Positions 18,675-26,500 of a DNA stretch of 64,000 nt are shown here, piece after piece. Both the position numbers and the translations under genes were made by a program. A model generated the notes under the pieces. It was not told the origin of the DNA. It worked only from the letters and a program-made list of their open reading frames with translations, and searched no databases. The stretch comes from Shewanella psychrophila. GTDB lineage: Bacteria > Pseudomonadota > Gammaproteobacteria > Enterobacterales > Shewanellaceae. Location of the stretch: the NCBI RefSeq assembly GCF_002005305.1, contig NZ_CP014782.1, positions 2,604,001 to 2,668,000 on the forward strand. The letters are read 5' to 3'. How positions within the stretch are numbered: position 1 is the first letter of the stretch; every line of letters starts with the position of its first letter.

Positions 18675-18706
18675 AAAAAGCTGACAGTGCGAACTGTCAG
18701 CTTTTT
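18675..18706. terminator. Bidirectional intrinsic terminator
   Basis: The perfect stem AAAAAGCTGACAGT/ACTGTCAGCTTTTT has a GCGA loop. It lies between convergent genes ending at 18645 (+) and 18737 (-). Confidence 0.9.
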
Positions 18707-18736
18707 AAACTGAACGATTAAATTAAATCGAACCTG

Positions 18737-20401
18737 TTAAATAAAGTCTAATCTATTGGAATCATCTATGACCTGACTCACCTTAGCCTGCTTAACACGG
18801 CGTTTCTCTGTCTTGTGACGATACATATTCTTATCTGCGGTTCTCAGCCAGTCACTGGCATCCTTGGCATCTCTATTTAAAGCAAAACCATAACTGACAC
18901 CAGTCTCTCGATAGCCTTCCTTCTCAAATGCATTAGAGAGTTGCTCAAGTTGAACCAGAACAGACTGAGTCTGTTCCATAGAGAGTAATATGACAAAATT
19001 ATCCCCGCCGATCCTAAATAACCTCACTCTCTCATGGGATTCACAAATAGACTTAAGCTGTTTAGCGGCAAATTTAAGTAAACAATCTCCCTCATGATGA
19101 CCTAAGGTATGATTTACCTGAGTAATACCATCAATATCCAGCAAGATCAGGTGTTCGCCTCGTTTAGCCTCTTTACCAAACCGTTGAGTTTGCATGAACT
19201 CATCGAATGCATGTCGATTTTGCAACCGTGTCAGTTCATCCTCACGGGCTTTCTCCCAGGCGATACCCAAGGTCTTTATGTAGGTCTGCCTCTCCTCGGA
19301 CAATAACTTGATCTTATTTGCCAGAGCCAGAGATAGCATGAGTGCATCGGCGGTTCCACCTATGAGCGTGGCAAGCTCTGCATGTTCGACAAAGTCAGGT
19401 GTTAATCCTAAATTTCCCGGAAGAATGATCACAGCAGGCAACAGTAAACAGGTAAAGGCGAAGATAAAATAACGAGCCGGAGAGAAACCTTTGATCAGAC
19501 AGACGTTACCACAAGTAATCGCCAGGCCGATCCACAACATAATTAACACTGAGGCAATAAGCGCGGTATAGGAAACCAGATAAATACTCGTCGGTAGCGC
19601 CAAGATACAGGTCCACATTAGATACTTGCTTAAACGCCACAACTTTGGAGAGTATTCAGGAAGCTGGAGGAAATGTTTGTAAAACAGTATATTAAATATT
19701 GGCAGGCTAATAAAAAACAGATGGTGTAGCTCTAAGTTATGGTATGCCCATAGATGAGCAGGAATGTGAAAGGTCAGCGCCCAACCGAAAAAATATGCCA
19801 ATACATAGAGGCCATAATAAAGAAAAGCGCGATCCTTGATAGAGAAAAAAATCAGTAAGTTATAGCAGGCAATAAAGATGAGTCCCCCCAGGCATAACAT
19901 CACAGCCATAGCTTCAATATCTGCACTCTTCTTATGCTCTAGCAGATGTTTGAGCTCCACTTTAGGCACTGAAGAGAAGTAGCGACTCTCGAGTTTCACG
20001 ATTATCCAATATTCCACGCCATAGTTAAGCTCTACTTCCCGGCCATAATCAAACAAAAACTCGTATGGAGCATAGTAGCCACTATGAGAATGTTGTTTGC
20101 TGCCATCGTCACCGATCACCCAATAATCCAGTGATTCTACGATGGAATTTCTAACACTGATCGCCCATTTAGTCTCTCTGTCGTACATAAATGTAGGCAT
20201 TACTAGCCAGTAACTCCCACCAGTTAAACTGATACTGTCGGCTTCTTCCAGTGTCGCCATCCAAGGCGTCACATCGGCGTGTAGAGAAGGAGGGGTTTGA
20301 TCGGCTTTGGCATGAAACAGAAGGGACTGATCGATAGAAGTGACCGCGGCCGCTGTCTGACTAAAAAAGATAAGTAATAACAAGAGCGCTCTTTGGATCA
20401 T
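18737..20401 (-). CDS. Membrane GGDEF-domain protein with 7TMR-DISM sensor; signature degenerate
   Basis: A 554-residue protein. After a signal peptide comes a periplasmic DISM-type extracellular domain (about 25-165), then seven membrane helices of the 7TMR-DISM type (about 170-385), a short coiled linker, and a GGDEF domain that opens DELTRLQNRHAFDEF and contains LILLDIDGITQVNHTLGHHEGD. The active-site loop reads RIGGDNF (residues 465-469 GGDNF) instead of GGDEF or GGEEF: the acidic residue at the fourth position is Asn. The metal-binding DID motif is kept. Loss of that Glu usually abolishes diguanylate cyclase activity, so this may be a signalling remnant, a GTP or c-di-GMP sensor, or a weak enzyme. 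No RxxD inhibitory site is seen before the motif. A 17-bp palindrome lies just upstream. Confidence 0.85.
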   Translation of the reverse strand: MIQRALLLLLIFFSQTAAAVTSIDQSLLFHAKADQTPPSLHADVTPWMATLEEADSISLTGGSYWLVMPTFMYDRETKWAISVRNSIVESLDYWVIGDDGSKQHSHSGYYAPYEFLFDYGREVELNYGVEYWIIVKLESRYFSSVPKVELKHLLEHKKSADIEAMAVMLCLGGLIFIACYNLLIFFSIKDRAFLYYGLYVLAYFFGWALTFHIPAHLWAYHNLELHHLFFISLPIFNILFYKHFLQLPEYSPKLWRLSKYLMWTCILALPTSIYLVSYTALIASVLIMLWIGLAITCGNVCLIKGFSPARYFIFAFTCLLLPAVIILPGNLGLTPDFVEHAELATLIGGTADALMLSLALANKIKLLSEERQTYIKTLGIAWEKAREDELTRLQNRHAFDEFMQTQRFGKEAKRGEHLILLDIDGITQVNHTLGHHEGDCLLKFAAKQLKSICESHERVRLFRIGGDNFVILLSMEQTQSVLVQLEQLSNAFEKEGYRETGVSYGFALNRDAKDASDWLRTADKNMYRHKTEKRRVKQAKVSQVIDDSNRLDFI

Positions 20402-20428
20402 ATCATTCTGCCTTCTATCTAGTTATTC

Positions 20429-20445
20429 GTTGACCTAAGGTCAAC
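20429..20445. promoter_or_regulatory. 17-bp palindrome upstream of the GGDEF gene
   Basis: GTTGACCTAAGGTCAAC is a perfect inverted repeat with seven-base arms, 28 bp before the start codon of the GGDEF gene. The position suits a repressor operator; the regulator is unknown. Confidence 0.35.
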
Positions 20446-20867
20446 TGCAAGCAGCTAGGCTCTATGAGACTCCCCTGATCCTTGGAGGTAATCATCGCCA
20501 ACACAAGCTATTAACATAGCCTGCAATCATATTTACACATTAAGCATTATTCAATATAAATCATAAAAAAGATGATGATAGTGCATTTCCCTTGAATAAA
20601 AGCTAAATATGCCTTTTAAACATGACGCAGGTTATAACAAGATGTAATTGAGGAAACAGACTGAGCCAAGGAAAAAATGAAGGAGCCTTCCGATGGCTTT
20701 AGTGTTCCAATACAGATTCAAGCGTCACTAAAGGTTAGTTTAGACTATTTTGAATCTAATGGAATGAGATATCGGAGCAAATATAATGGGGGGATGACAA
20801 GGTGTTAAACGAAATATGAGCCCAATAGCACCTGAGCTACAGATGCTATAACACATATGAAAGCGAG
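20446..20867. other. Intergenic stretch with one hairpin, no gene seen
   Basis: No plausible reading frame with a ribosome-binding site was found on either strand. The only structure noticed is an inverted repeat of eight bases (CTTTAGTG at 20697-20704 and CACTAAAG at 20726-20733). It lacks a T run, so it is not a convincing terminator; it lies downstream of the YfaZ gene (minus strand). Confidence 0.4.
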
Positions 20868-21407
20868 TTAGAAACTGGCTTTACCACCAATATAGAAACC
20901 CGAGTCAAAAGTTGAATTATTCGTGTTGTCATACTGAAGACGAATATTTCTGTAGCCAGTGTAAAGAGCAAGACTTGGATTTAACTGAAATTGAATTTTA
21001 CTGTCTAGCTCGTACATGCCGTCGACGCTACCAAAAGAGAGTACCGAAGGGGCATAATATCCAGATGCATGGAATGATAGGTTAGAGCCCAGCGCCATAG
21101 TGTAACGACCTCCTACTCCGATAGCACTGCCATTGGCACTGTTTTTCGCCCAAGCATAGGAGTACTTTGCCCCAATCTCAAAATGATGAATACCGGCATC
21201 ATGGGCTACATGCATGGCCCCTGACAATAGCTGTCCACCATCATTTGAGTAGATATATCCGAGTACGGCGTTGGCATTATTTTGAAGATCAAGGTTGAGT
21301 TCTGTTGAAATCACATCATCGTTAAGGTTAATACCAAAATCACTGGCATTAGCAGCAACAGAAATACTCGATAGCAGGAGTAGGCTACTCCAAGTTTTAG
21401 CGCTCAT
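20868..21407 (-). CDS. YfaZ-family outer-membrane protein
   Basis: A 179-residue protein with a signal peptide (cleavage near ANA-S, residue about 21) and alternating hydrophobic strands ending in the C-terminal aromatic ASF, typical of an outer-membrane beta barrel. The pattern DDVISTELNLDLQ, then HHFEIGAKYSYAW and GVGGRYTMALGSNLSFHASGYYAPSVLSFG matches the YfaZ family; the length is typical. Function is unknown in the family. It has its own promoter region, since it is divergent from the glutathione peroxidase gene. It is the nearest outer-membrane protein gene to the small-RNA array, but no pairing has been shown. Confidence 0.8.
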   Translation of the reverse strand: MSAKTWSSLLLLSSISVAANASDFGINLNDDVISTELNLDLQNNANAVLGYIYSNDGGQLLSGAMHVAHDAGIHHFEIGAKYSYAWAKNSANGSAIGVGGRYTMALGSNLSFHASGYYAPSVLSFGSVDGMYELDSKIQFQLNPSLALYTGYRNIRLQYDNTNNSTFDSGFYIGGKASF

Positions 21408-21666
21408 ATTGGTCTCTGAACATTGGTTTTGATGATGATAGCAAAAACGTCACAGACAACCACTACTCAATTGTTTTTAAAGGACAATATAACGCTGATG
21501 AAAACACTATAGCAACCTATAAAGCACAAGAGGCCAGAAGTGGACAACAACGAAACAATACGTATCGCAATAGATTAAGTGCACGCCATGTAAATTGCGC
21601 GCAATTAATTTGCTCAAAACTATACTTATTGCTAGATTATCTGAAACCCTCACAAGAGATTCAAAC

Positions 21667-22149
21667 ATGACATCCATCTATGACTTTTCGGTAAATGATA
21701 TTCAAGGGAAACCCTTATCCTTATCTGAATATAAAGATAAGGTAATATTAATCGTCAATACAGCAAGCGCCTGTGGCTTCACGCCTCAATATAAGGGACT
21801 ACAGGATCTCTATGAAAAATACGGCCCTGAAAAATTTGTCATTCTTGGGTTTCCCTGTAATCAGTTCGGGGCTCAGGAAAGTGGCAATGAGAGTGAGATC
21901 TCTTCATTTTGTGAACTTAATTTCGGCGTCAACTTTCCCCTCTTTGAGAAAATAGAGGTCAACGGCCCAGAAGCACATCCCCTTTATGAGTACCTCAAAT
22001 CCGAGGCTAAGGGCATTTTAGGCAGCAAGAGGATCAAATGGAATTTCACCAAATTTTTAATTAATAGCCAAGGGAAAGTATTAACGCGATTTGCTTCTAC
22101 CACTAAGCCTGAAGCGATAGAAAAAGAAATAATTAGTTTACTAAGCTAA
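21667..22149 (+). CDS. Glutathione peroxidase family thiol peroxidase
   Basis: I start at the ATG at 21667 (MTSIYDFSVND), giving 160 residues, the usual bacterial length; the longer frame from 21595 adds a tail with no family match. The peroxidatic Cys is in NTASACGFTPQY (near residue 36), the Gln in GFPCNQFGAQE and the Trp in IKWNFTKFL, completing the catalytic triad. Cys replaces selenocysteine, and the second Cys in FPCNQF suggests a thioredoxin-dependent two-cysteine mechanism like BtuE. It reduces organic or hydrogen peroxides. It lies 55 bp before the first small-RNA promoter; no terminator was seen between them, so read-through into the array is possible. Confidence 0.9.
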   Translation: MTSIYDFSVNDIQGKPLSLSEYKDKVILIVNTASACGFTPQYKGLQDLYEKYGPEKFVILGFPCNQFGAQESGNESEISSFCELNFGVNFPLFEKIEVNGPEAHPLYEYLKSEAKGILGSKRIKWNFTKFLINSQGKVLTRFASTTKPEAIEKEIISLLS

Positions 22150-22203
22150 TCAACAAGATAGTTATAATCTATAAATAAACACAAAAAACACCGTCTATTT
22201 TTT

Positions 22204-22230
22204 GAACTTATTCATTTTGAGGGCATCAAA
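22204..22230 (+). promoter_or_regulatory. Sigma-E-type promoter of RNA unit 0
   Basis: GAACTT (22204-22209), a 16-nt spacer, then TCAAA (22226-22230). From memory this is the layout of RpoE promoters such as rpoH P3 (GAACTT, 16 nt, TCTGA). The same arrangement precedes the other three units. Confidence 0.6.
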
Positions 22231-22236
22231 GAATAT

Positions 22237-22356
22237 GAACGCGAAGAAGGTTTTCATGTTCATCATTCTCTCTGGGACTTCTAGCGCGGTCCCCTTGATC
22301 TTAAATGATCATCAGGCAGCCCTATCTTGATAAAAGACTGGTGTTGCCCTTTTTTT
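22237..22356 (+). ncRNA. Small RNA unit 0, first and most divergent of four
   Basis: Predicted RNA of about 120 nt, from the sigma-E-type promoter to a terminator. The central hairpin GGGAC (22274-22278)/GTCCC (22289-22293) displays CTAGCGC (22281-22287), the loop motif found in all four units. The pyrimidine-rich stretch before it (ATCATTCTCTCT) is a weak match to the anti-Shine-Dalgarno segment of units 1-3. The ends are estimates from promoter and terminator positions. Confidence 0.55.
22315..22356 (+). terminator. Terminator of RNA unit 0
   Basis: The stem opens GGCAGC and closes GTTGCC, extended internally by TCTT/AAGA, followed by seven Ts (22350-22356). Confidence 0.7.
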
Positions 22357-22429
22357 GTTTTATTTTCATCAGTCTTCCAAGAGGTCATTATTGGGAGAAA
22401 AATAAAATGACTTTATCTGCTTCTAAAAT

Positions 22430-22456
22430 GAACTTTCGCTAATTTTATGACTCATA
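22430..22456 (+). promoter_or_regulatory. Sigma-E-type promoter of RNA unit 1
   Basis: GAACTT (22430-22435), 16 nt, then TCATA (22452-22456). The -10 is the weakest of the four, but spacing and the preceding AT are the same as in the other units, and ATGAC before the -10 is shared with units 2 and 3. Confidence 0.5.
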
Positions 22457-22462
22457 CATAGT

Positions 22463-22675
22463 GAACCGAATTTCTGGCTTTGACTTTTAAAGCTCCTTTG
22501 AGCATTAGCAGACCTAGTCGTTTCAATGTTCATCATCATCTCCCTTTAGATACGCTTTGTATCTACTGGAAACAGTTTATCGACTGCTAGCGCTAATCGA
22601 CATTATTGTTTCCGACTACAGATTCTGAATAAGAATTCTATGGCTCCCCCTTATTTGAGGCGGGGCCATTTTTTT
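22463..22675 (+). ncRNA. Small RNA unit 1
   Basis: Predicted RNA of about 213 nt. It contains ATCATCTCCCTTTA (22535-22548), one base different from units 2 and 3, then the hairpin AGATAC/GTATCT (22548-22564), then a larger hairpin closed by GGAAACA (22568-22574) and TGTTTCC (22607-22613) with GCTAGCGCTA (22586-22595) near its tip. A third hairpin (AGATTCT...AGAATTCT) precedes the terminator. The stems differ in sequence from units 2 and 3 but pair in the same places. Confidence 0.6.
22641..22675 (+). terminator. Terminator of RNA unit 1
   Basis: TGGCTCC pairs with GGGGCCA (one G-T pair), followed by seven Ts (22669-22675). Confidence 0.8.
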
Positions 22676-22882
22676 ATCTCTTACTGTAGTGGTCAACCTT
22701 TTTTGGCCACGGTTTTATACGTAAGGCAGAACCTTCTTTCTGATTCATTTGGTGTCATACCAACTTATACCGACGAGTGCCAATCGAGATAAAATCTAGC
22801 TACCACAGGCCAGTAAACACTAGTATGTATGATGAATTGTAATTATTAACTTCAATTAATCTAAGTTTTTACCCATAACGAT

Positions 22883-22909
22883 GAACTTATCCAGATCCCA
22901 TGACTCTGA
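22883..22909 (+). promoter_or_regulatory. Sigma-E-type promoter of RNA unit 2
   Basis: GAACTT (22883-22888), 16 nt, then TCTGA (22905-22909). The two hexamer cores and the spacing are as I recall them for RpoE promoter rpoH P3 of E. coli. Confidence 0.65.
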
Positions 22910-22915
22910 CTATAT

Positions 22916-23092
22916 GTAGCGAGTGCTACATGTTTTTCATCATGGTTCATCACCTCCCTTTAGGACGCTCACTTGAGCCTCCAGATGAAGAGTTAAGTTT
23001 GTTTGCTAGCGCTATACAGCTTAATCATTCATATACAGATTCTTTATAAGAATTCTTGTGGCTCCCCTTATTTCAGGCGGAGCCATTTTTTT
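22916..23092 (+). ncRNA. Small RNA unit 2, anti-Shine-Dalgarno motif
   Basis: Predicted RNA of about 177 nt. At its 5' end is the hairpin ATGTAGC/GCTACAT (22914-22931), so the true start may lie one or two bases earlier. The next segment carries ATCACCTCCCTTTA (22949-22962), whose first nine bases equal the 3' tail of 16S rRNA. A hairpin GGA-GCTC/GAGC-TCC (22963-22982) follows, then a long hairpin with ATGAA/TTCAT and GTTAAG/CTTAAT (22985-23032) presenting GCTAGCGCTA (23005-23014), then AGATTCT...AGAATTCT and the terminator. The order of elements matches unit 1. Confidence 0.65.
23059..23092 (+). terminator. Terminator of RNA unit 2
   Basis: The perfect stem TGGCTCC/GGAGCCA with inner CCTTATTTCAGG, followed by seven Ts (23086-23092). 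Confidence 0.85.
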
Positions 23093-23225
23093 ATCTCTTA
23101 CCAACTAATATCAACGAATGAAAATCGATACAAATATCTAAGCTATCTAGGCCCTATACCCACAGTACGAAGGATAAACTCTAATGATTAACTCCAATTA
23201 ATCTAAGTTTTTAACCCATAACGAT

Positions 23226-23252
23226 GAACTTATCCAGATCCCATGACTCTGA
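23226..23252 (+). promoter_or_regulatory. Sigma-E-type promoter of RNA unit 3
   Basis: GAACTT (23226-23231), 16 nt, then TCTGA (23248-23252); identical in sequence to the promoter of unit 2. Confidence 0.65.
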
Positions 23253-23258
23253 CTATAT

Positions 23259-23435
23259 GTAGCGAGTGCTACATGTTTTTCATCATGGTTCATCACCTCC
23301 CTTTAGGACGCTCACTTGAGCCTCCAGATGAAGAGTTAAGTTTGTTTGCTAGCGCTATACAGCTTAATCATTCATATACAGATTCTTTATAAGAATTCTT
23401 GTGGCTCCCCTTATTTAAGGCGGGGCCATTTTTTT
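23259..23435 (+). ncRNA. Small RNA unit 3, near-identical copy of unit 2
   Basis: Predicted RNA of about 177 nt, differing from unit 2 only in the terminator. The anti-Shine-Dalgarno segment is at 23292-23305. It is the last unit before the collagenase gene, which is convergent. Confidence 0.65.
23402..23435 (+). terminator. Terminator of RNA unit 3
   Basis: TGGCTCC/GGGGCCA with one G-T pair and seven Ts (23429-23435). Confidence 0.8.
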
Positions 23436-23489
23436 ATCTTTTTTATCTCTTACCAACTAATATCGGTTTTCGTACATTCATTAACACAT

Positions 23490-23527
23490 AAAAAACGGGT
23501 CTTAGTTGCCTAAGACCCGTTTTTTTC
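23490..23527. terminator. Bidirectional terminator, collagenase gene and RNA array
   Basis: The perfect stem AAAAAACGGGTCTTA/TAAGACCCGTTTTTT has a GTTGCC loop. It lies 42 bp beyond the collagenase stop codon and also backs up the array from the other side. Confidence 0.9.
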
Positions 23528-23568
23528 AGCAGTAAACTATAGAAGTAGCATACAATAGCGACCGAATG

Positions 23569-26500
23569 CTATTTAAGGGTGACCTTTAGCGTCACATCTT
23601 CACTGCTAGGCATACTTTGCACCGAGATATAGTACCAACCGCTCTTTGGCTGATTCACAGTCACACTCTCTATTGTCCCAGGGTTAGCTGATACACCAGT
23701 GTTACTGCTCGCATCTGGCCAGCTTTCTCCAACATATAACTCCAGCTCTCCAACGCCGTGTCCCGTTTCAGCCGTTAAGCTCTGAGTACCGGCAGGCACA
23801 TTGATATAGAAAGATGAGCGACCATTTTTGACACAGATAGGAACACCATCACTGATACTGCCATAATCTTGCACAGTTTCAGTAGCGCACGTGTCGGCTA
23901 ATCCACTAGGCTGCTCTGGCTCAACTGGCGGCAGAACAGGAGGCTCGACTGGCGCTGTACTAGGGTCAGTTAAACTCACCTTCACGGTGACACCTGAGTA
24001 GCTAGTGCCTGTGTCGATGGCAATATAACGCCAGCCACGATTGGCCACCACATGCAGGCTCTCGCTGTTACCACTTAGCTCAGACCTAGATTGCGCGTTA
24101 GTCGATGTCGCCCAGGTATCTGCATTAAAATAAATGTCGGCATCTCCCTCACCACCTTGTGTGGTGATGTAAAGATCTGTGTTATCCGCATCCACATAGA
24201 CATAGAAACTGCCTTTTCCGCCGCTGATACACTCTTCATTTTCAAGGGTCAACTGGCCTGAAGTGATAGTCGCCGCGCCACAACTCTGCACAACACCATT
24301 GTTAGGATCGTTTGGATAAGCATCTGCGTTATCACCTACACCATCACCGTCGCTATCCAAGGTTTCCGTTGCATCGTTAGGGAAAGCATCGGCGTTATCA
24401 CCTAAACCATCACCGTCGCTGTCCAAGGTTTCAGTTGCATCGTTAGGGAAAGCATCGGCGTTATTACCTACACCATCACCGTCCGTGTCGACTGACTCTG
24501 TCCCATCGTTAGGGAAGGCATCTGAGTTATCACCCACACCATCACCGTCCGTATCGACTGATTCAGTCGGATCATTGGGGAAGGCATCTTGTGAATCGAT
24601 TACGCCGTCACCATCACTGTCTACAGGCGTCGTTCCACCACCAATAAGATCCTGTGTGATTTCGTAATCATTACTGACACCTTCTTCAGTCATCACAGCA
24701 ACACCTAGACACTGGCCAGCAGTATTGGTGATAGCCGCACGGCGATTACCAAACCATTTCCAAGTTGAAACACTATCGTATGTTTCGCCAGTAGCAAGAG
24801 TCGTGAAACCAAAGCTCTCACTCAACTCACCGGTTTCATTATCTACACGATAGACTCGCACTGCTGTATCGCTATTGTTAGTAAACGAGAAGTCCGACTC
24901 AAAAGGTCCTGTTAGATGCTTATTCATTAGATCACAACTGCCTATGGTATTAGCGGCAGGAATAACCTCAGGTGCAGCTGCATTAGCAATGGTGGTCTCG
25001 TCAATAATGAAATCGGCGGTCACATTGTTTAGTACACCCACACTTAAACAATTCAATCGGGCATCGGCTAGCATAATACGACGATCGCCATACCAAATAT
25101 CGGATGTGTAGCTCTCACCTTTATTGAGCGTACCGTAACCGAAATCAAACCCAGTTGCCGCACTGGCATACTTAGGCTTGCCCGTCAGGTTATCGACTCT
25201 GAATAAACGAACCGGATAATCTGTGGTGTTAGTGATAGTGAATGCATGGGATTCATCCTTGATAAGGTGAGGTCTCACTAACTCACAGCTGCCCAGCATA
25301 TCTTGTTCAGGAATAGCCTCGGGCACCACATCTTTGACTAAATCAGCATCGATAGAGAAACTGTTTTGAACTGGCTCCATCACGGCAACCCCTAAACAGT
25401 TCATGGCATTATCCGTCAGCATCAAGCGATCGCCTTCGCTCCAGCTTGAAGCTGTGTAATTTTCACCAAGGTTTAACGTCTTATAGTTCTTGGCGAAGTT
25501 TGCCGTGCCCTTGTTGTTATCTATCCAAAACAGAGATACTGGCGTATCTGTAGTATTGGTCACCGTATACTCAGTCTTATTCGCATCGACTTTACGCACA
25601 TATTGCTGAGCCAGGGCGCAACTTCCTATGGTATCGGCTGCAGGGATCACCGCAGCGGCTGGAGCCACAGTTTCTGAATTCGCTAGCACAAAAGCTTCGA
25701 AACCTGCCTCTGTACGCTCCGCTACACCTTTTAGCACTTCGATGTATGCCGCGTTATCACCGGCTTGCAGAGCCGCCGTGATAGAAGCTATCTCACTTGG
25801 ATGCTCCTCACCCAGATAGCGCATGGCAAAATAGCCCCATTGATACAAGTCATCATACTCATAAGACATAAACAGCAAGTTATACAGAGGCGGAATAGTT
25901 TCGCCCTTCAAGGCATTAAGAGTACGGGTATGCTCGGCACCGTTAGCCATATACTCGGCCATTCCTTCTGACCAGGAAACATTATAATCGAATGATCCAT
26001 ATGATCCGGCCTTGATGTAACGACCATCGAGATAGTGAACAAACTCATGTCTCAGGTTATAAATCTGATCGATATACTGACAAGAGGTACCCACCCAAGA
26101 ATCCGGACACTGCATGGCAATAAAGCGCGCCTGATTACCGACATTCTCCGGCGTACCTTCAAGGTACATACCACCGTTATCTGTGCTTATCCCGAAAAAC
26201 TCAGGGGCATACTTTTCATAATCTTCAGGACTGGCAAACGCCACCACTTCGATGACATCGTTCTGATCGCCAGTGACAGGCACGCCGCCTGTATTAAAGA
26301 AGCTATGGAACTCAGTTTCTTGCAGAGCAATATCGGCACAAGACTGGGTTAAGGTTGCTTGGCTAATACTAGACTGTGCGCGGATAACCACCTTATCGGT
26401 ACACTCATGGCGTACGGTTAAGATATCTTCCTCTTTTGGTGGCACGACGCAGCTACCAAATAGTGGGTCGCTGGCTTCACACTGACGACCTGCGGACTTT

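Larger units (their letters stand above)
22757..23464 (+). repeat. Tandem duplication, period about 342 bp, carrying RNA units 2 and 3
   Basis: The first copy, from about 22757 (ACCAACTTATACC), and the second, from about 23099 (ACCAACTAATATC), are diverged in their first 90 bp and nearly identical over the last 270 bp (22845-23112 against 23187-23464). The near-identical part spans promoter, RNA and terminator. Differences there are few: a C/T and one inserted A before the promoter, terminator stem and loop bases, and a short T-rich insertion after the terminator. Confidence 0.9.

Noticed and set aside
22944..23051. A 35-codon frame (MVHHLPLGRS...) inside RNA units 2 and 3
   Set aside because: The equivalent frame in unit 1 ends after seven codons and unit 0 has none, there is no ribosome-binding site, and the changes between units fit RNA structure rather than codon use.
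23003..23191. 62-codon frame across the end of unit 2
   Set aside because: It spans the terminator of unit 2 and has no start signal or family resemblance.
22150..23568. The array as a CRISPR or insertion sequence
   Set aside because: Units are long and structured, without short spacers, terminal inverted repeats or a transposase frame.
24485..24667. Open frame opposite the thrombospondin repeats
   Set aside because: It is the antisense of a 66-bp repeat; repeats give long open frames on both strands.
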